Part shown: piece after piece, positions 24,586 through 36,002 of the stretch | Layout: the number at the start of each line of letters is the position of its first letter | How positions within the stretch are numbered: the first letter of the stretch is position 1 | Assembly (NCBI RefSeq): GCF_000764305.2 | Contig: NW_025934876.1 | Span: 62,001-126,000, forward strand | Reading direction: 5' to 3' | DNA length: 64,000 nucleotides | From: Hyalella azteca | Taxonomy: Eukaryota; Arthropoda; Malacostraca; Amphipoda; Hyalellidae | Notes under the pieces: generated by a model | The model's input: the letters and a program-made list of their open reading frames with translations, nothing else | Told to the model about the DNA's origin: nothing | Databases searched by the model: none | Translations under genes and position numbers: made by a program

Positions 24586-24706
24586 TGATGATCGTATGTT
24601 GTATGATCGCATATTGTACGATGATCGTATATTGTACGATGATCGTATATTGTACGATGATCGTATATTGTACGATGATCGTATATTGTACGATGATCGT
24701 ATATTG
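24586..24706. repeat. 18-bp self-complementary minisatellite
   Basis: About seven copies of CGTATATTGTACGATGAT, the last five essentially perfect. Every unit contains TACGAT-G-ATCGTA and ATCGTA-TATTG-TACGAT, so the array is a ladder of overlapping dyads able to fold on either strand. The 18-bp period keeps frames open on both strands (MIVYCT and IIVQYT repeats), which are not evidence of genes. Confidence 0.95.
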
Positions 24707-25359
24707 CAGGAAGTTGCGAGCTGCTTTGTGCTCGTTTATTATTATTATTATTCTACTTGAAGGAATTTTTCTTTGTGACGGATACCAGTGTTCAGTAAAA
24801 TACTTTTTTTTATTAATCATTGAGCACTTTTACTACAGTTCTATCGGCTTTAGTGAATACTTTAGTTCCTCTCGATGAATATTTTGATATAAACAATTAT
24901 TATTCCTGAAATTCTAGTCAAAGTTCGTCTGAAGAGTTTCGCATTTCATTGGGTAAACCTTTAGTTCAGATTTGAATTTTTTCTGTTTACCCATACAAAG
25001 CAATGTTCTATTGATTAGAATAGATTAATGATCAATTCAAATAGATAGATTTTTTATCCAATGCACTAGGAATATATCAGTGAGCCATTTGAGCGAGCTG
25101 TGTGATGAACTGTTGAGCAACCTGTGAAAGTTTGGCGGCAACAGGCTCTTGGAGACCTCGACGTGTGCAATGATTAATTTGGGGCGGAAGAAAACAAACT
25201 TTGTGGATGTATTGATATGGATCTCGGCTCCGATTTTTAATGTGCACTGCTGTCATTGAATCTAAAATGAATTCGACATTGAGGTCTTAGTCTGTGAGAA
25301 ACGAGTGTGAGCCCGGTTTCTGTATTTTCCGCTACCGGTGCTCTATCCTCTTTAGTGAG
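24707..25359. other. No gene seen
   Basis: AT-rich unique sequence between the 18-bp array and the CTG-rich tract. Confidence 0.4.
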
Positions 25360-25445
25360 GCGCGCTGCTGCTGCATTTTGCTGCTGCAACCGCTGCATGC
25401 TGCTGCTGCTGCAACTGCTGCATGCGGCTGATGCAACTGCTAGAT
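25360..25445. repeat. Interrupted CTG/CAG trinucleotide tract
   Basis: CTGCTGCTG and CTGCAA/CTGCATG interspersions. Read on the minus strand it gives a Gln/Ala/Ser-rich stretch inside a 125-codon frame (25614-25237). The frame has no recognised domain, so coding is unproven. Confidence 0.7.
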
Positions 25446-25668
25446 TTTTCAATAACAATTTCGGTTGAGCTCGTAGACTGGCTATCGCTTTGGTCCATTC
25501 CCTGCCGCTGCGTGTCTGTCCACCCTTGGATGCCACGCGGATCCAATACAGTATCGCAGTGTCAGCGGTCCTGATAGCGATGCTCGGGCAACCAAATCTG
25601 GCGGTTTTAATCATAACATCGAATGTGAATATTTTTCACGTGTACTGTGTAAGAAAAATAACCTTTAA

Positions 25669-25831
25669 ACGGTCTCACCGGTGTTCTAGTGGCCGGCAGA
25701 CACGTGAAAGAAACACCGTATGGTCGTTTTTATTAAAATTTAACTCGAGAAACCCGTACAACATCTCAAGATAACTGATAAACGGTTTATTTTCACGTGG
25801 CGGCCGTCCACTAGAACACCGGTGAGACGGT
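25669..25831. mobile_element. MITE-like foldback, 41-bp arms
   Basis: Arms at 25669-25709 and 25791-25831 are inverted copies with about four mismatches. They share CTCACCGGTGTTCTAGTGG and end internally in CACGTGAAA. The 81-bp centre has no ORF. Total length is about 163 bp, typical of a very short non-autonomous DNA element. No convincing target-site duplication could be read, so the outer ends may have decayed. Confidence 0.75.
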
Positions 25832-26580
25832 TTTTTATCGTTTTTTTTCGAACAGTGTAGGAACGAAGTCGATTGAGCAATTCCAATTAAAAATTCATAT
25901 AATACTGATTAGATATTTATGAATATATACGTACATGTAGGACTTCAATTCAAAATCTAGTATAAGATTTTATCAAGTCGTAAAAATACCTTCAAGTAAT
26001 ACTGAATTTCATATATTTTAATTAATGGTCGGAAGTGTCGCTTGCAATATTTCGACAGAACATCAAAAAGTGAATCAAACCTAAAGCCCATGTATAAGTG
26101 TAACCGTCTGGCGTTGGATTTCAAACAATTCCCTTAATTTGTTTTAGATTTCGCATAGAATAATTGAATTTAACCAAAAATCTCGCATCTATACAAAAAC
26201 CAGTTGTAGTCGAATTACTTCCGTTTTGTTACAAAACGGTGGTTTTTATCTCTATAAGTTCCCATCCCCAAATTTTTTTTTCCAATTTTCCAAGATCTCA
26301 CAAACGGGATCATCACTCATGTTCGCCTGCAATATTTATGGCAACGGGAACATAACGTCTCGTGTGAAATTAAAGTTCCTCGATTATCGAATAACTTCAT
26401 TAACAGAACAATGAAGAACTAAATTATTTAATCGCCACTGCCAGCCACTCAATTGTCTTCATTTATGACCTGAAAACTCCTGAAGTTGTCTTAGTACTGA
26501 AGACGGAGAAAAAACACATCAGCAAACAATTTAAAATTTCAAACAAGCATACAATTCAACCCCAAAAAAAGGGTTTTTTG
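25832..26580. other. No gene seen
   Basis: AT-rich unique sequence between two inverted-repeat elements. Short ORFs only. Confidence 0.4.
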
Positions 26581-26614
26581 TCATGCGACAACCCCAAAAA
26601 GGGTTGTCGCATGA
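26581..26614. repeat. Perfect 14-bp hairpin
   Basis: TCATGCGACAACCC and its exact complement are separated by CAAAAA. A second, smaller dyad (CCCC-A7-GGG) lies just upstream at about 26561. It may be an element end or a cruciform-prone site. Confidence 0.85.
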
Positions 26615-26686
26615 AGAGGTTAGGTATGGCGAGAAGACGGTTTTTACGACGGTGCTACTCGTGTCGTGCTACTCTTGTCGTGCTAC

Positions 26687-27568
26687 CAGAGCTGGGCAGC
26701 GCTACTTTTAAATGTAGCGGCCGCTACCGCTACATGCTCTAAAGGTAGGGCGCGCTACCGCTACCGCTACACCCACTAGATTGTAGCTCGCTACCGCTAC
26801 AGTAAAATGTAGCGCCGCTACATTAGCCGCTACAATGGCTAAAATTATTGGAAATCTCTAAATATTTATTGTTATGCTATTGGGATTTACTCGTAAACAT
26901 TTAATGATAATAAAACATTTTCAAAACATATCAATGCAACTTAATTGCAAATAACCTAACCGAACTAGTACGGGTTAGATACAGTAAATAAAAGTTAGTT
27001 ATTATTATGTTTTACCTTTCCTACATGGATGTCTACTTAAATCTACCAATCTCAAAAATTATTCACATATACATAAAAATCAGTCTTTTATTCGTATACA
27101 TGAGGATTATTTTTGAGATTGGTAGATTAAAGTAGGCATCCATGTAGGGAAGGTGAAATATAAAAATAACTGTGTAAAAATAACTGTAAGCAAACTGAAA
27201 CATGAAAAAATACCTGTAAGTGGTAACTTCAGTAACAACTTAACAAGTAACAACTAACATGTTGACACTAGTAACAGGCTGAGGTTGACAACATTACACC
27301 GAAATCTTTCATACAGTTTTATTCTGTAATTTATATTATGTACGTATCATGCTGGTTTTTAAATAATATTTATTACTATTAAGTTAAATCTAAAGGCTTT
27401 ATCTTTAAATGTAGCGGTAGCGCTGTTGCGGCAAAACCTCGTATCGCTACTTAAATATGTAGCGGACGCTACCGCTACCGCTACAATTGCTTAAATGTAG
27501 CGCCGCTACCGCTACCGCTACTGAAAATGTAGCGGCCGCTACATGTAGCGCGCTACTGCCCAACTCTG
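26687..27568. mobile_element. Non-autonomous hAT-type transposon with 8-bp TSD
   Basis: The element starts CAGAGCTGGGCAG and ends in the inverted CAGAGTTGGGCAG, matching the CAG/CTG-type termini known for hAT elements. It is flanked by an exact 8-bp direct repeat CGTGCTAC (26679-26686 and 27569-27576), the target size known for hAT transposases. Subterminal blocks on both sides (26700-26850 and 27405-27555) are dense in GTAGCGGCCGCTAC and CTACCGCTAC, typical of transposase-binding repeats. A second inverted pair of about 65 bp lies in the centre (about 26999-27063 and 27105-27169). No transposase frame is present, so it would have moved using enzyme supplied elsewhere. Confidence 0.92.
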
Positions 27569-27638
27569 CGTGCTACCTGTGCTACTTGGCATTTGAATAT
27601 GCACCATTCGCTCCGACGCTCGGTACTCGAAATAGATG

Positions 27639-28067
27639 AAGCGCTTCTGCGCTAAACAAGGAATTCATCTAATCCACTGAGATAGGAACAAATAGCCAGC
27701 CTCCATCTCCCCTTAGAATGTAGTGCTACTCCTGAACTCGACGGAAACACTCCTGCAATGGTGATGTACACCTCATCTCATTTATTACATTTTTTATTTT
27801 ATGTTTCTTCTGCTCACACATGGACTGGAGCGGTAAGATCCACGCAATTCGAGGAAACGTTGGTTTATGACGTGCGTTACCGTCACCACACCCCGAAGCT
27901 ATAAGATCAAGATCACAGAAATGAGGATTACTTTTCCTTTAAATTTTAAGATTTTATCCCGAGTCCATGAGCTCTATTTTGAAAGAAATTAATTCGGCAC
28001 CTGACATGCACTATTTGCTCCTAGCTCAACGGACTAGATAAATTCTTCGTTTAGCGCAGAAGCGCTT
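27639..28067. mobile_element. Inverted-repeat element, 57-bp arms
   Basis: The arm at 27639-27695 (AAGCGCTTCTGCGCTAAAC, then GAATTCATCTAATCC and TAGGAACAAATAG) is repeated inverted at 28011-28067 with about nine differences. The centre of roughly 315 bp has no ORF. Likely a MITE or the ends of a deleted DNA transposon. No target duplication was confirmed. It begins 63 bp after the hAT element's target duplication. Confidence 0.72.
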
Positions 28068-28572
28068 TAACCATAACTATACTGCCGAAAAAGGCTAGTG
28101 CCATAATGACTTCATTTAGGTGCAATAAATCGCAGCCATAGATATCCGAAACGACATTAAGAACTACTGGATTGCAACTGGTCAAACATAAAAAACGATT
28201 ATAATTTGCGGGAGCAGCTATTTGCGAAGGTGTTAGGCACGAGGCTTGAGCAATTCGAATATTAACAATCATACTTTAAAGACGTCTATGTTATGTCAAA
28301 TCAAGGAAATGGTCACGAATCAAGGAAAACAACGATTCTTTAAATTCAGAGGCCACATTGTAGACCGCCAACTCAAAGATATGATGTCCATATGCAAGAA
28401 AGAATATATCGACGCTGAGGGCTTGCATTATATAGAACGCATCTTCCATTGCAATGACCTGTGTTGCTGCTGTTGTAGAAATGCAGCCATGTAATTCTCT
28501 GCGATGTCTTTGTTTTAACTGGTAGAGACTTACATCAACATTGTGGGCTCTATCTGCATGCATCATTTCCAC
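28051..28572 (-). CDS. Two unassigned minus-strand ORFs, possible relic
   Basis: Frames of 93 codons (28572-28291) and 73 codons (28272-28051) follow each other on the minus strand in different registers, 18 bp apart. The first reads MHADRAHNVDVSLYQLKQRH and AMEDAFYIMQALSVDIFFLA; the second ends with a hydrophobic LNEVIMALAFFGSIVMVKAL. The last codons of the second lie in the arm of the adjacent inverted-repeat element. I recognise no family. A degraded element ORF is one explanation. Confidence 0.2.
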
Positions 28573-30384
28573 TATTATAACCTTCAGGGCATGACTTTTC
28601 CGTTACTATTCATCTAATGATAATGAGATATATCGTTCATGTTTAAATCGGTTGCGGCATCTCAATCAAGTCTTTTTTAACAGTCTCTATTAGACCCTAA
28701 TTTCTAATATATAATTTCTAATAAATGAAACTTTCCAAGCCTGAACTATATTATAGGCCATTTTTTGTTGATTAGATTCGGTTTTTATACATTGTGCAAG
28801 CTGAAAAAATAATTTATGTGATTTACTTTTTAATTTTATTCGATTACTAATGCGAAAACTATGAAAAGTTCTTACCAGCGAAAAGTTTAATTGTTGACTA
28901 TTTCTTTACCACCTAAATATCTGCTATGAGGAACGGTAAATGTGAACAGAACATCGATCAATAAACTGAATTTGGGATGTTTGCACATCAGAGTTTCTTC
29001 AGCTCCAATTCTCGAAAGACTTCCATGGTTATTGAGGAAATTTAATTAAAAGTTAACTCAATGCCTTGAAACTCAATGTGGTCAAAAAGTTCCGACTCCG
29101 TAGGACGTAGTCCTATGAATGTCGGGGTTTTCCCAAAATTGGTTCATTATATATTGTGGACACAGAGATATAAAAGATACAAAATTACTTTTAAACTAAC
29201 TGCAGCAAACCATATCCGTGCTCAAATCCGTAGAAAAAATTAATAAAGAATAATAAAATTATTGCATATGAAATATTCGAAGTGGCAAGCATAAAACACA
29301 TTTTTTGCAGCTAATGTATAGAACTTCTTGAGGGGAAATAGACTAAACCGAAGCACGGGGCCAAACATATAAATTACAATAAACCATGCTACGTCTAACC
29401 TACGTCATCCTGTTAGGGTCTCAAGAGCCTTGAGATCTCCTTTTACCTGTTCGAGACTCGCGATATAGTCTCAATAAACTGTAGAACTGATTTACGACAG
29501 CGCCCTGAGTAAGACGTGTTTACCAAGCTTTGCCGTGGTCTCATCACTTACAATAGCTGATTAAGTGAGCCTGTCGACCGGATCCATAGTTTCTAGCTTA
29601 TGTACTACAGAAGAGAGACCATTTATTATATCTTCTTCGCTCTCAGGGTGGATCTTAAATCTTCTGGCCAAAATAACAGCTGGTCTTGTTCAATGGATAA
29701 TGGCGCAGTATCGATCAATGGGTGACTCACTCTTTTGTTCGCGAATAACTTATTAATACAAGCTATAATTCGTGTTGGTAAGTAGTCATATTGGAAAATG
29801 CTCGATAGCAATAATTGATACTGCAGATTGTTTTCAGAAGTTTTTCCATGGCGATACCTTTTTTTAGATTTTCAAGCTTGCGCTTGGTATTCTCGAGATT
29901 TAGTTTCGTTAAGTATGATTCGACGGCATGAATAAAAACTATTGTTTTGATTCTCATCCACTTAGTTCTTTTAAATTGTAAATCTGAACGCAAATCAGAG
30001 TAGAAAAATGCTTAGTCATACCCAAAAGAAGATTGGAGCACAATCTCGATTACAGGGATAGGCGTTCTTTAGAAAAGTTGCTCATGAAAAGCTGGTCATA
30101 AACTCGAAAAATAATAAGGAGTATCATTAAGATTCAAATAAATTACCACCAGTTATGTGCGTTGTGAGCTAAAAATTATGTACACAGTTTCAACTTAACT
30201 AAGTAGTCATTGGTGTCTGCAAAGAATCTAATGAGCATCTGTATATTGTAAGAAAACTTTGAAACTGGACTGCCCAAGACTGGAATAGCAGCATAAGGTA
30301 TAAAGAATAGAGGTTCCGCCTTTTCTTGAGTGATAGGTGTCCTGTAGAGTAACGACAATAAACCTTCTTCCAGTAATAGTTCAG
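28573..30384. other. No supportable gene
   Basis: AT-rich unique DNA with scattered short ORFs only. Confidence 0.4.
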
Positions 30385-30530
30385 AGTAATTGATCCTTTT
30401 TAGAGAGAACCTATCGGAGCAATGGATCCTTTAGTATGAGAACAACTCGGTGTATTAGATTTTTTTATTTTAATTTATCGGAGCATTTGAAACTGGTCCA
30501 TGTATTTCCTTGACAGTAGAGGAATTAATA
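30385..30530. repeat. Degenerate satellite fragment
   Basis: Two to three loose units of the type TAGAGAGAACC...CGGAGCAATGGATCC. The same motif builds the larger array at 33485-34035, about 3 kb downstream. Confidence 0.5.
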
Positions 30531-30726
30531 ATTGAGTCCCACGGGTTAGAATGTGTTCAGAATATTGTAAAAAATCGCTGCACTTTGCTAGTCCAAATTT
30601 TCTTCCATCCAACACCGGACAAACGCCAACTTGAGGAGTAACGCGTGCGTGACTTTGGTTGAGCTACACGTATGGGCACCAACCACACATCGGGACACCA
30701 ACCACACTTTGATAATCCGGCCCCAA

Positions 30727-31663
30727 GGGCCGGATTATCAAAACTTCGTAACTTTTTGTACTTACGACAAAAAGTTACGTGTTACGTAAGTACACCCTAA
30801 TTTTGGCATTATCAAAACTTTCGTACGCAAGACTTAGCTAAAAGCGTATTATCAAAACCATCTGGCTAACTGACCAATCAGAGGCTTTGGATTTGCTCTT
30901 CCTGTATAGCTCCAGTAAGCTCCGTCTGCTCCTCTCGACCAGTGCGCGGTGCGCTTGGAGGAAAGCAAGATGTGTGGTGTCAGCGGCATTTGCGGTGCTT
31001 ACCTAGGGCGTATTTGGATAAATGAGTGAGACGTTATCCAACTAGCAATGCACTTGTGGTGATCATTAACCGAAATTTCTTACAACAAGCGCAAATAAAT
31101 GCATTATTCCCATTCAAAATTAAAAGAATTTTGTAGAAGGTTACAAGTAATTTAGAAAATTTCGTGAGTTGGAGTTGCGACTGTCATAAAAAGAAATAAA
31201 TTTGTTTACAGAGTACTAGAAAAATGGTTGGCTTTTCAACCTCAATATAATTGTGAATCAAAAAGGCATTAAGATATTGTTCAAGTGAATGATCATAAAA
31301 CTCCAAGATATGAATATCAACATTTGCTTGTAAATTATAGCACAAAAGGCAATTGACATTTTTATCCTCAAAGCACCGTTTAGCACGATCACATATTATA
31401 TGTCTGATTATTGACCAAATTCTATATCAATTCACCGTGTTGCTACATGCTTGTAAATCAATAGTTTCCTATTGCTACAGCAGACACTCTAAACTTGTGC
31501 AAAACTCCACTTACGACATCTCCGAGCAGGCGTATAGTTACGTTACGTAGCTTACCGCGCAAATGATTTGATAATACCACCGCTAGAGTTACGTCATCAT
31601 ATTAGCAATTACGCCACTCGTAAGTCAATTTTGCGTACCTACGAAGTTTTGATAAAACGGCCC
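30727..31663. mobile_element. DNA-transposon-like element with 24-bp terminal inverted repeats
   Basis: The left end GGGCCGGATTATCAAAACTT-CGTA is matched by the inverted right end GGGCCGTTTTATCAAAACTT-CGTA (22 of 24). Subterminal TATTATCAAA(A/T) motifs recur about 100 bp inside both ends. No transposase frame is visible in the 937 bp. Immediately left, 30711-30723 is an exact inverted copy of the terminus, separated by CAA, so two ends face each other. An inner 12-bp hairpin (GTAACTTTTTGT) lies at 30748-30778. Family and target duplication are not established. Confidence 0.75.
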
Positions 31664-32005
31664 TGGATGCACCCTAAGGCTCCTTCTCAAAGCCGGGAGC
31701 TGTGAGACCTCTTCTCTAAGTTTCTTCACAAATTAGCCTAACCTTTACTCCTCTCAAAAATGATATGACAAAATGTATTTTTCCATGCTTATCCAGCTAT
31801 TTATTTACAAACTGTGGATAGTAACAAAAAATATGTAAAGTTTGTACTAAAAGTGTGAAAAAGAAAATTTCAAGAAACTTTTAATATTAATTTTCTTCAC
31901 TTCTACACTTTTTGCGAGATGCCTACGGGTTATACTTTTTTTCTCCACTGAATGGTGTGCTCGACATTTTTTGATCAGCCTCTTTGTAAATATCACCCAC
32001 CAAAG
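31664..32005. other. No gene seen
   Basis: Short AT-rich spacer between two inverted-repeat elements. Confidence 0.4.
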
Positions 32006-32569
32006 ACTAGCCCTTTAAGCCCTGAATTTCTGGGACAAAAATCGTAAAATTCACTTTTTCGGTTTTAAGTCTCACTTCGAAGCTGACATTCTGACCTATC
32101 CAATGGTACCAAAATCATCTCTGTACGTTGATTTATGATCGATGTTGTAGCTTGAAAATCATAGGAGGAGATAGATTTCTACAGTACCCCCTTTTTGGCG
32201 GTTTTCTAAGAATTTCACGTTTTCTTTCACTTTTTTCGAAAAATTCCTACGAACAAAAAGTCTTAGATTTATCTTTTATACATACTGTATGTACCAAGTT
32301 TCAAAGTTATCTGTCAGTAAATAACCGAAATAGAATTTCCATAAGAAATTGGACATTGCCATTGGAAATTGGAAATTATATTTCGGTTATTTACTGACAG
32401 AAAACTTTGAAACTTGGTACACATATGTAAAAAATAAATCTAAGACTTTTTTATTCATGTGAATTTTTCGAAAAAATGACAGGAAACGTGAAATTGTTGG
32501 AAAAGGTAGCTAGTCCCTGGTGTGACGAATTCGTCACGAATTCGTCACGCCAGGGCGTAAAGGGCTAGT
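32006..32569. mobile_element. Foldback element with 19-bp termini and arms of about 130 bp
   Basis: The termini ACTAGCCCTTTAAGCCCTG (32006-32024) and the inverted ACTAGCCCTTTACGCCCTG (32551-32569) match at 18 of 19. Inside, about 32215-32345 and 32372-32500 are long inverted arms (shared GTACCAAGTTTCAAAGTT and CTGTCAGTAAATAACCGAAA) around a loop of about 25 nt. Near the right end is a GACGAATTCGTCACGAATTC palindromic block. No ORF. The left half is the same family as the interrupted copy at 1204-2050. Confidence 0.85.
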
Positions 32570-33484
32570 TATGAATGAGCCTGTTCATAAGTGGCGTAAA
32601 AATCTCGTATAGTAACTGTTGTGATGAAGGTGGTGTGGTAGGTATGAGGGGAAAGAGACTTCGTAAATTACTTGCCTATCGGTCGATGACGGGTTGTACG
32701 GTGGAGAGGAACTAAATGAGGGGTTAGCAATATTATACATGGCCTATGGTCGGCCGAGCCCAATGGGTTCTAGCCGACCGCAGGCCATTCCTCGGCCACC
32801 TGAAAGCCTCCTCTAGCGCCAAAATGGGTGCTGACAGAAATATCATTACAAAAACTACAAGATCTAGAGTAGCAACTGACCGAGCTAAGGACAGAACAAA
32901 GATTTCGCAACGTGGTCGCGAATACATCACTCTTGGACTGAACCGCGCTCTGACTACCAGCCTTAAGATCCGCCCAGGTAACACGTGATTAGATTTCGTT
33001 TAGAGAAACCAGTCCAAGGCCATGCGTCAAGCACCAACTTCGGCGAGATGCCCACCAGCGACACTGCTAAACGAACTTAGCTTCAAAAGGCTCAGATCAC
33101 GGTTAGCTCCTGTCGTCTCGGTGCCACCACTACTTTTTCAAATAGTGGCGCAAACCACTGTTCTTGAGCCGTAGTGAGTGACCGCACATCGCGGCACCAA
33201 CTGCACTTGGAACTTGGAAGACGCTCGCGCCTTGTAGGGCCAGCCACGCCCAAAGGACAGTCAAAAGTATCTTGTTGCGTTAGGAGTGTTGATCGCTGCT
33301 CAGAAGAATGAAACTTGATTCGCGATCAAGTACGTCCGCCGGTTCAAGGCCTCATAACGACACAAAACTTCCGTTGGTTTTTGCATGTTCTATTAGCTAT
33401 CTTGTTGCGGCAGCCGACTGCTAACCAGCAGGAGTTTTGTACAACACATCTTCCTCTACAGCGGTTAGAATGATCGACTCAACG
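32570..33484. other. Spacer with one unassigned ORF
   Basis: An 80-codon + frame at 32746-32988 is basic and polar (KMGADRNIITKTTRSRVATD), and the opposite strand is open across the same stretch. No family is recognised. A repeat-derived ORF is as likely as a gene. Confidence 0.3.
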
Positions 33485-34035
33485 GAGCATTGAATTGCTA
33501 AAGCTGGAGCATTGACTCCTTTTTAGAAGATCCACGCACAGCAATTAATGGACTATGTATCATGAGAATCATGCGGAGCAATAGATCTTTCACTACGAAA
33601 ACCACCCTGAGCATTAGATTATTTCGTTCTGGGCAATGGATTATTTTCTGGAGAACTGCCGGAACACTGAATCCATCATTTAAAAGAAACGTCCGGAGTA
33701 TTGTATTTTTACCCCCTAGAACACCGTCTGAGGCAATGAATTCTTCGCAGGAGGAACCGCGCGACGTAATGCACCTTTTTTCTAGAGAACCGTTGAAGCA
33801 ATAAATTCTTGTTAAGAACAGCTCGGAGTTATACGGGTATATAATTTTTATAGTTAATCGTCTCAGGAAATGGATCATTCTAGAGAACCATCCGAAGCAA
33901 TGGATCCTAATTTAGAAACACATGGAGCACCAAATTCGTTTTCTATAAAATCGTACGGAGCAATGGCTCATTGTTCTGGAAAACAGTCCTTGAAAATGGT
34001 TTCTTCTTCGGAAAACCACCCAAAACATCGTCCTC
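33485..34035. repeat. Degenerate minisatellite of about 44 bp
   Basis: About 12 loose units on the pattern CGGAGCAATGGATC...TTCTAGAGAACC, with strong divergence and length drift. Overlapping ORFs on both strands follow from the array. Related fragments lie at 30385-30530. Confidence 0.75.
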
Positions 34036-36002
34036 GATCATTACCTGCTTGAGGCAGCATAATGGTTTGGGCCTGCCCATGTTTGCATGACTTTAGAACT
34101 ATCTGCCAATTTCCGGGATAAAAAATATTTTCGATAAGCTTTTGATCATCACGTTTGCAATGTAACTTATTTTAATTTTTTCGGTGCTGGATATATAATT
34201 GGATATTTCAGCAGAACACTACTGAAAAATTTTCACGGGAATAAAAAGTTCTGTTAGATTGGAGCCAACTGGCACATTATAGGTTTTTCATTCCACTGAT
34301 ATTTTATGGGATTAGCTTGAACAAAAAATGTGTTCTTCGATAGCGGCTAAAATGAAAGCTACTATGACTACTTTATAATTTTGTGGAAACAATATAAGGA
34401 AATACAATTTTGTGGAAGTATTACATTTATGTAGAATGAACGATAAGAATGGATGAGTACATACATTAGCACATTTCATGTATTTCCAATCATCTATGGT
34501 TGATTTTGGCCTTTTGATGCATTTGTATGCAATGTGGATCCATGTTCTATCAACGGCAAAAAGACTTGACCAGTTAAAATAATGGGCAGCACCCTTTAAG
34601 GAAAAACAAACAAAAATAGGAAAACGGTTACTCTTGTTCAATACTTAATCAGCTTGTTTGTTCTATTCTTCTGAAAAAAAGTATTTTCAGGGTAGAAGTT
34701 GTTGGGACAAACGAGCAGGCTGTGGCGTATGCAAATTTCTGACTGGGTCTCGCACCAAAACTGAAGTCATTGACTAATGAAGGTACAGGGCAGATGACAA
34801 ATGATATCAAGATTCGAGCATTCATCACATTGAGGATCATTATGAAAACTGGGCAGATGCTAAAATTAGGTCCAAAATATACAGGTTCCATCCATCTGTG
34901 GAAGAAAATTTGCAACTTAAACGAAACAAATAAATGTTATGCATGAAAGAAGGGATAAGTGCCATTATACTGTAAATATTAGGCAGTAACAGGTTTTCCG
35001 ACTAACCTCGCGAATGTGAGAAATTCTGAATTTCTCACCGAAAATTATTGAAATTTCGGTTAATCAATCAATGATAATACAGGGTATATAAATATAAAGT
35101 AATTTGTTTGACTTGCAGTGCGGTCGTCCTTTGTCCGACTGTGCGGACTAGTCAATGTCGGGCACTGAGAGAACAATCTCAAGAGATTCACATATTTTAT
35201 GCAGTGCAGAGCTGTGATAGATTCCATCAGTCCTACGTAATGAGCTTCCAATCCGTATACTTTTTTCCGTGTTGTTCCAGTGTTGACCAGTGTTTCCTAC
35301 GAACCAGTACCTGCAACAGCGACATGCTCACCTGTTATTAAGTATCTCTAAAATCCTTCCTACAAATCTGATTCTCTATCCCTTGCTTTGCGTGAATGTC
35401 GTGTCAATTTTCATTTTTTTTGTTGCATCAACTATATGCCAAATTTGCTTCTGTGGGAAGTTGGACGTTAGATTAAGGCTACGTCTTTAAGTCAATAGCA
35501 CAATCAAGTTTGTTTAATATTGCAAATCAAGGCTCGGCTGGTCCGATTAGAATTAGATTAATAAAGTATATTTAAACTCGTTAATTATCTCAAAGCTCTA
35601 CGCAAATTTATAATTACTTTTATTCAAATTTATATCAAAATTATATTCAAAGTTCCATTCAAAGATATATTCAGATAGCTGGGTAGTGCAATCCGATTAG
35701 GCTGTTAAGATTTTACTGCTGAGGATTGTGCTATGCTAGTTTAAGTCTTTGATCTAATTTCAAACGCAGTTGAACTTCGTACTATTCTTTCTGCATTTCT
35801 CGGTCCAACTTCCTACCCCTTCTACTGATTTCCTCTAAATTTCCTAAATTTGTTTCTTCTACCAAAAGTACAAACACTGGACATTAAAAACCTCAGGTCA
35901 GTTGCTGCATGAAAGTGAATCTAAATTGTGACTATACATTTGTGCTGAGAGACTTTATTGCCTTGCGATATGGTTTTGACTAGGTTTTTATTTCTTTCTG
36001 CA
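34036..36002. other. No supportable gene
   Basis: AT-rich. A perfect 10-bp hairpin lies at 35016-35038 (GTGAGAAATT, loop CTG). Short ORFs only. Confidence 0.4.

Noticed and set aside
24374..24878. 148- and 102-codon ORFs on opposite strands
   Set aside because: Their cores are the 18-bp dyad array read in either direction.
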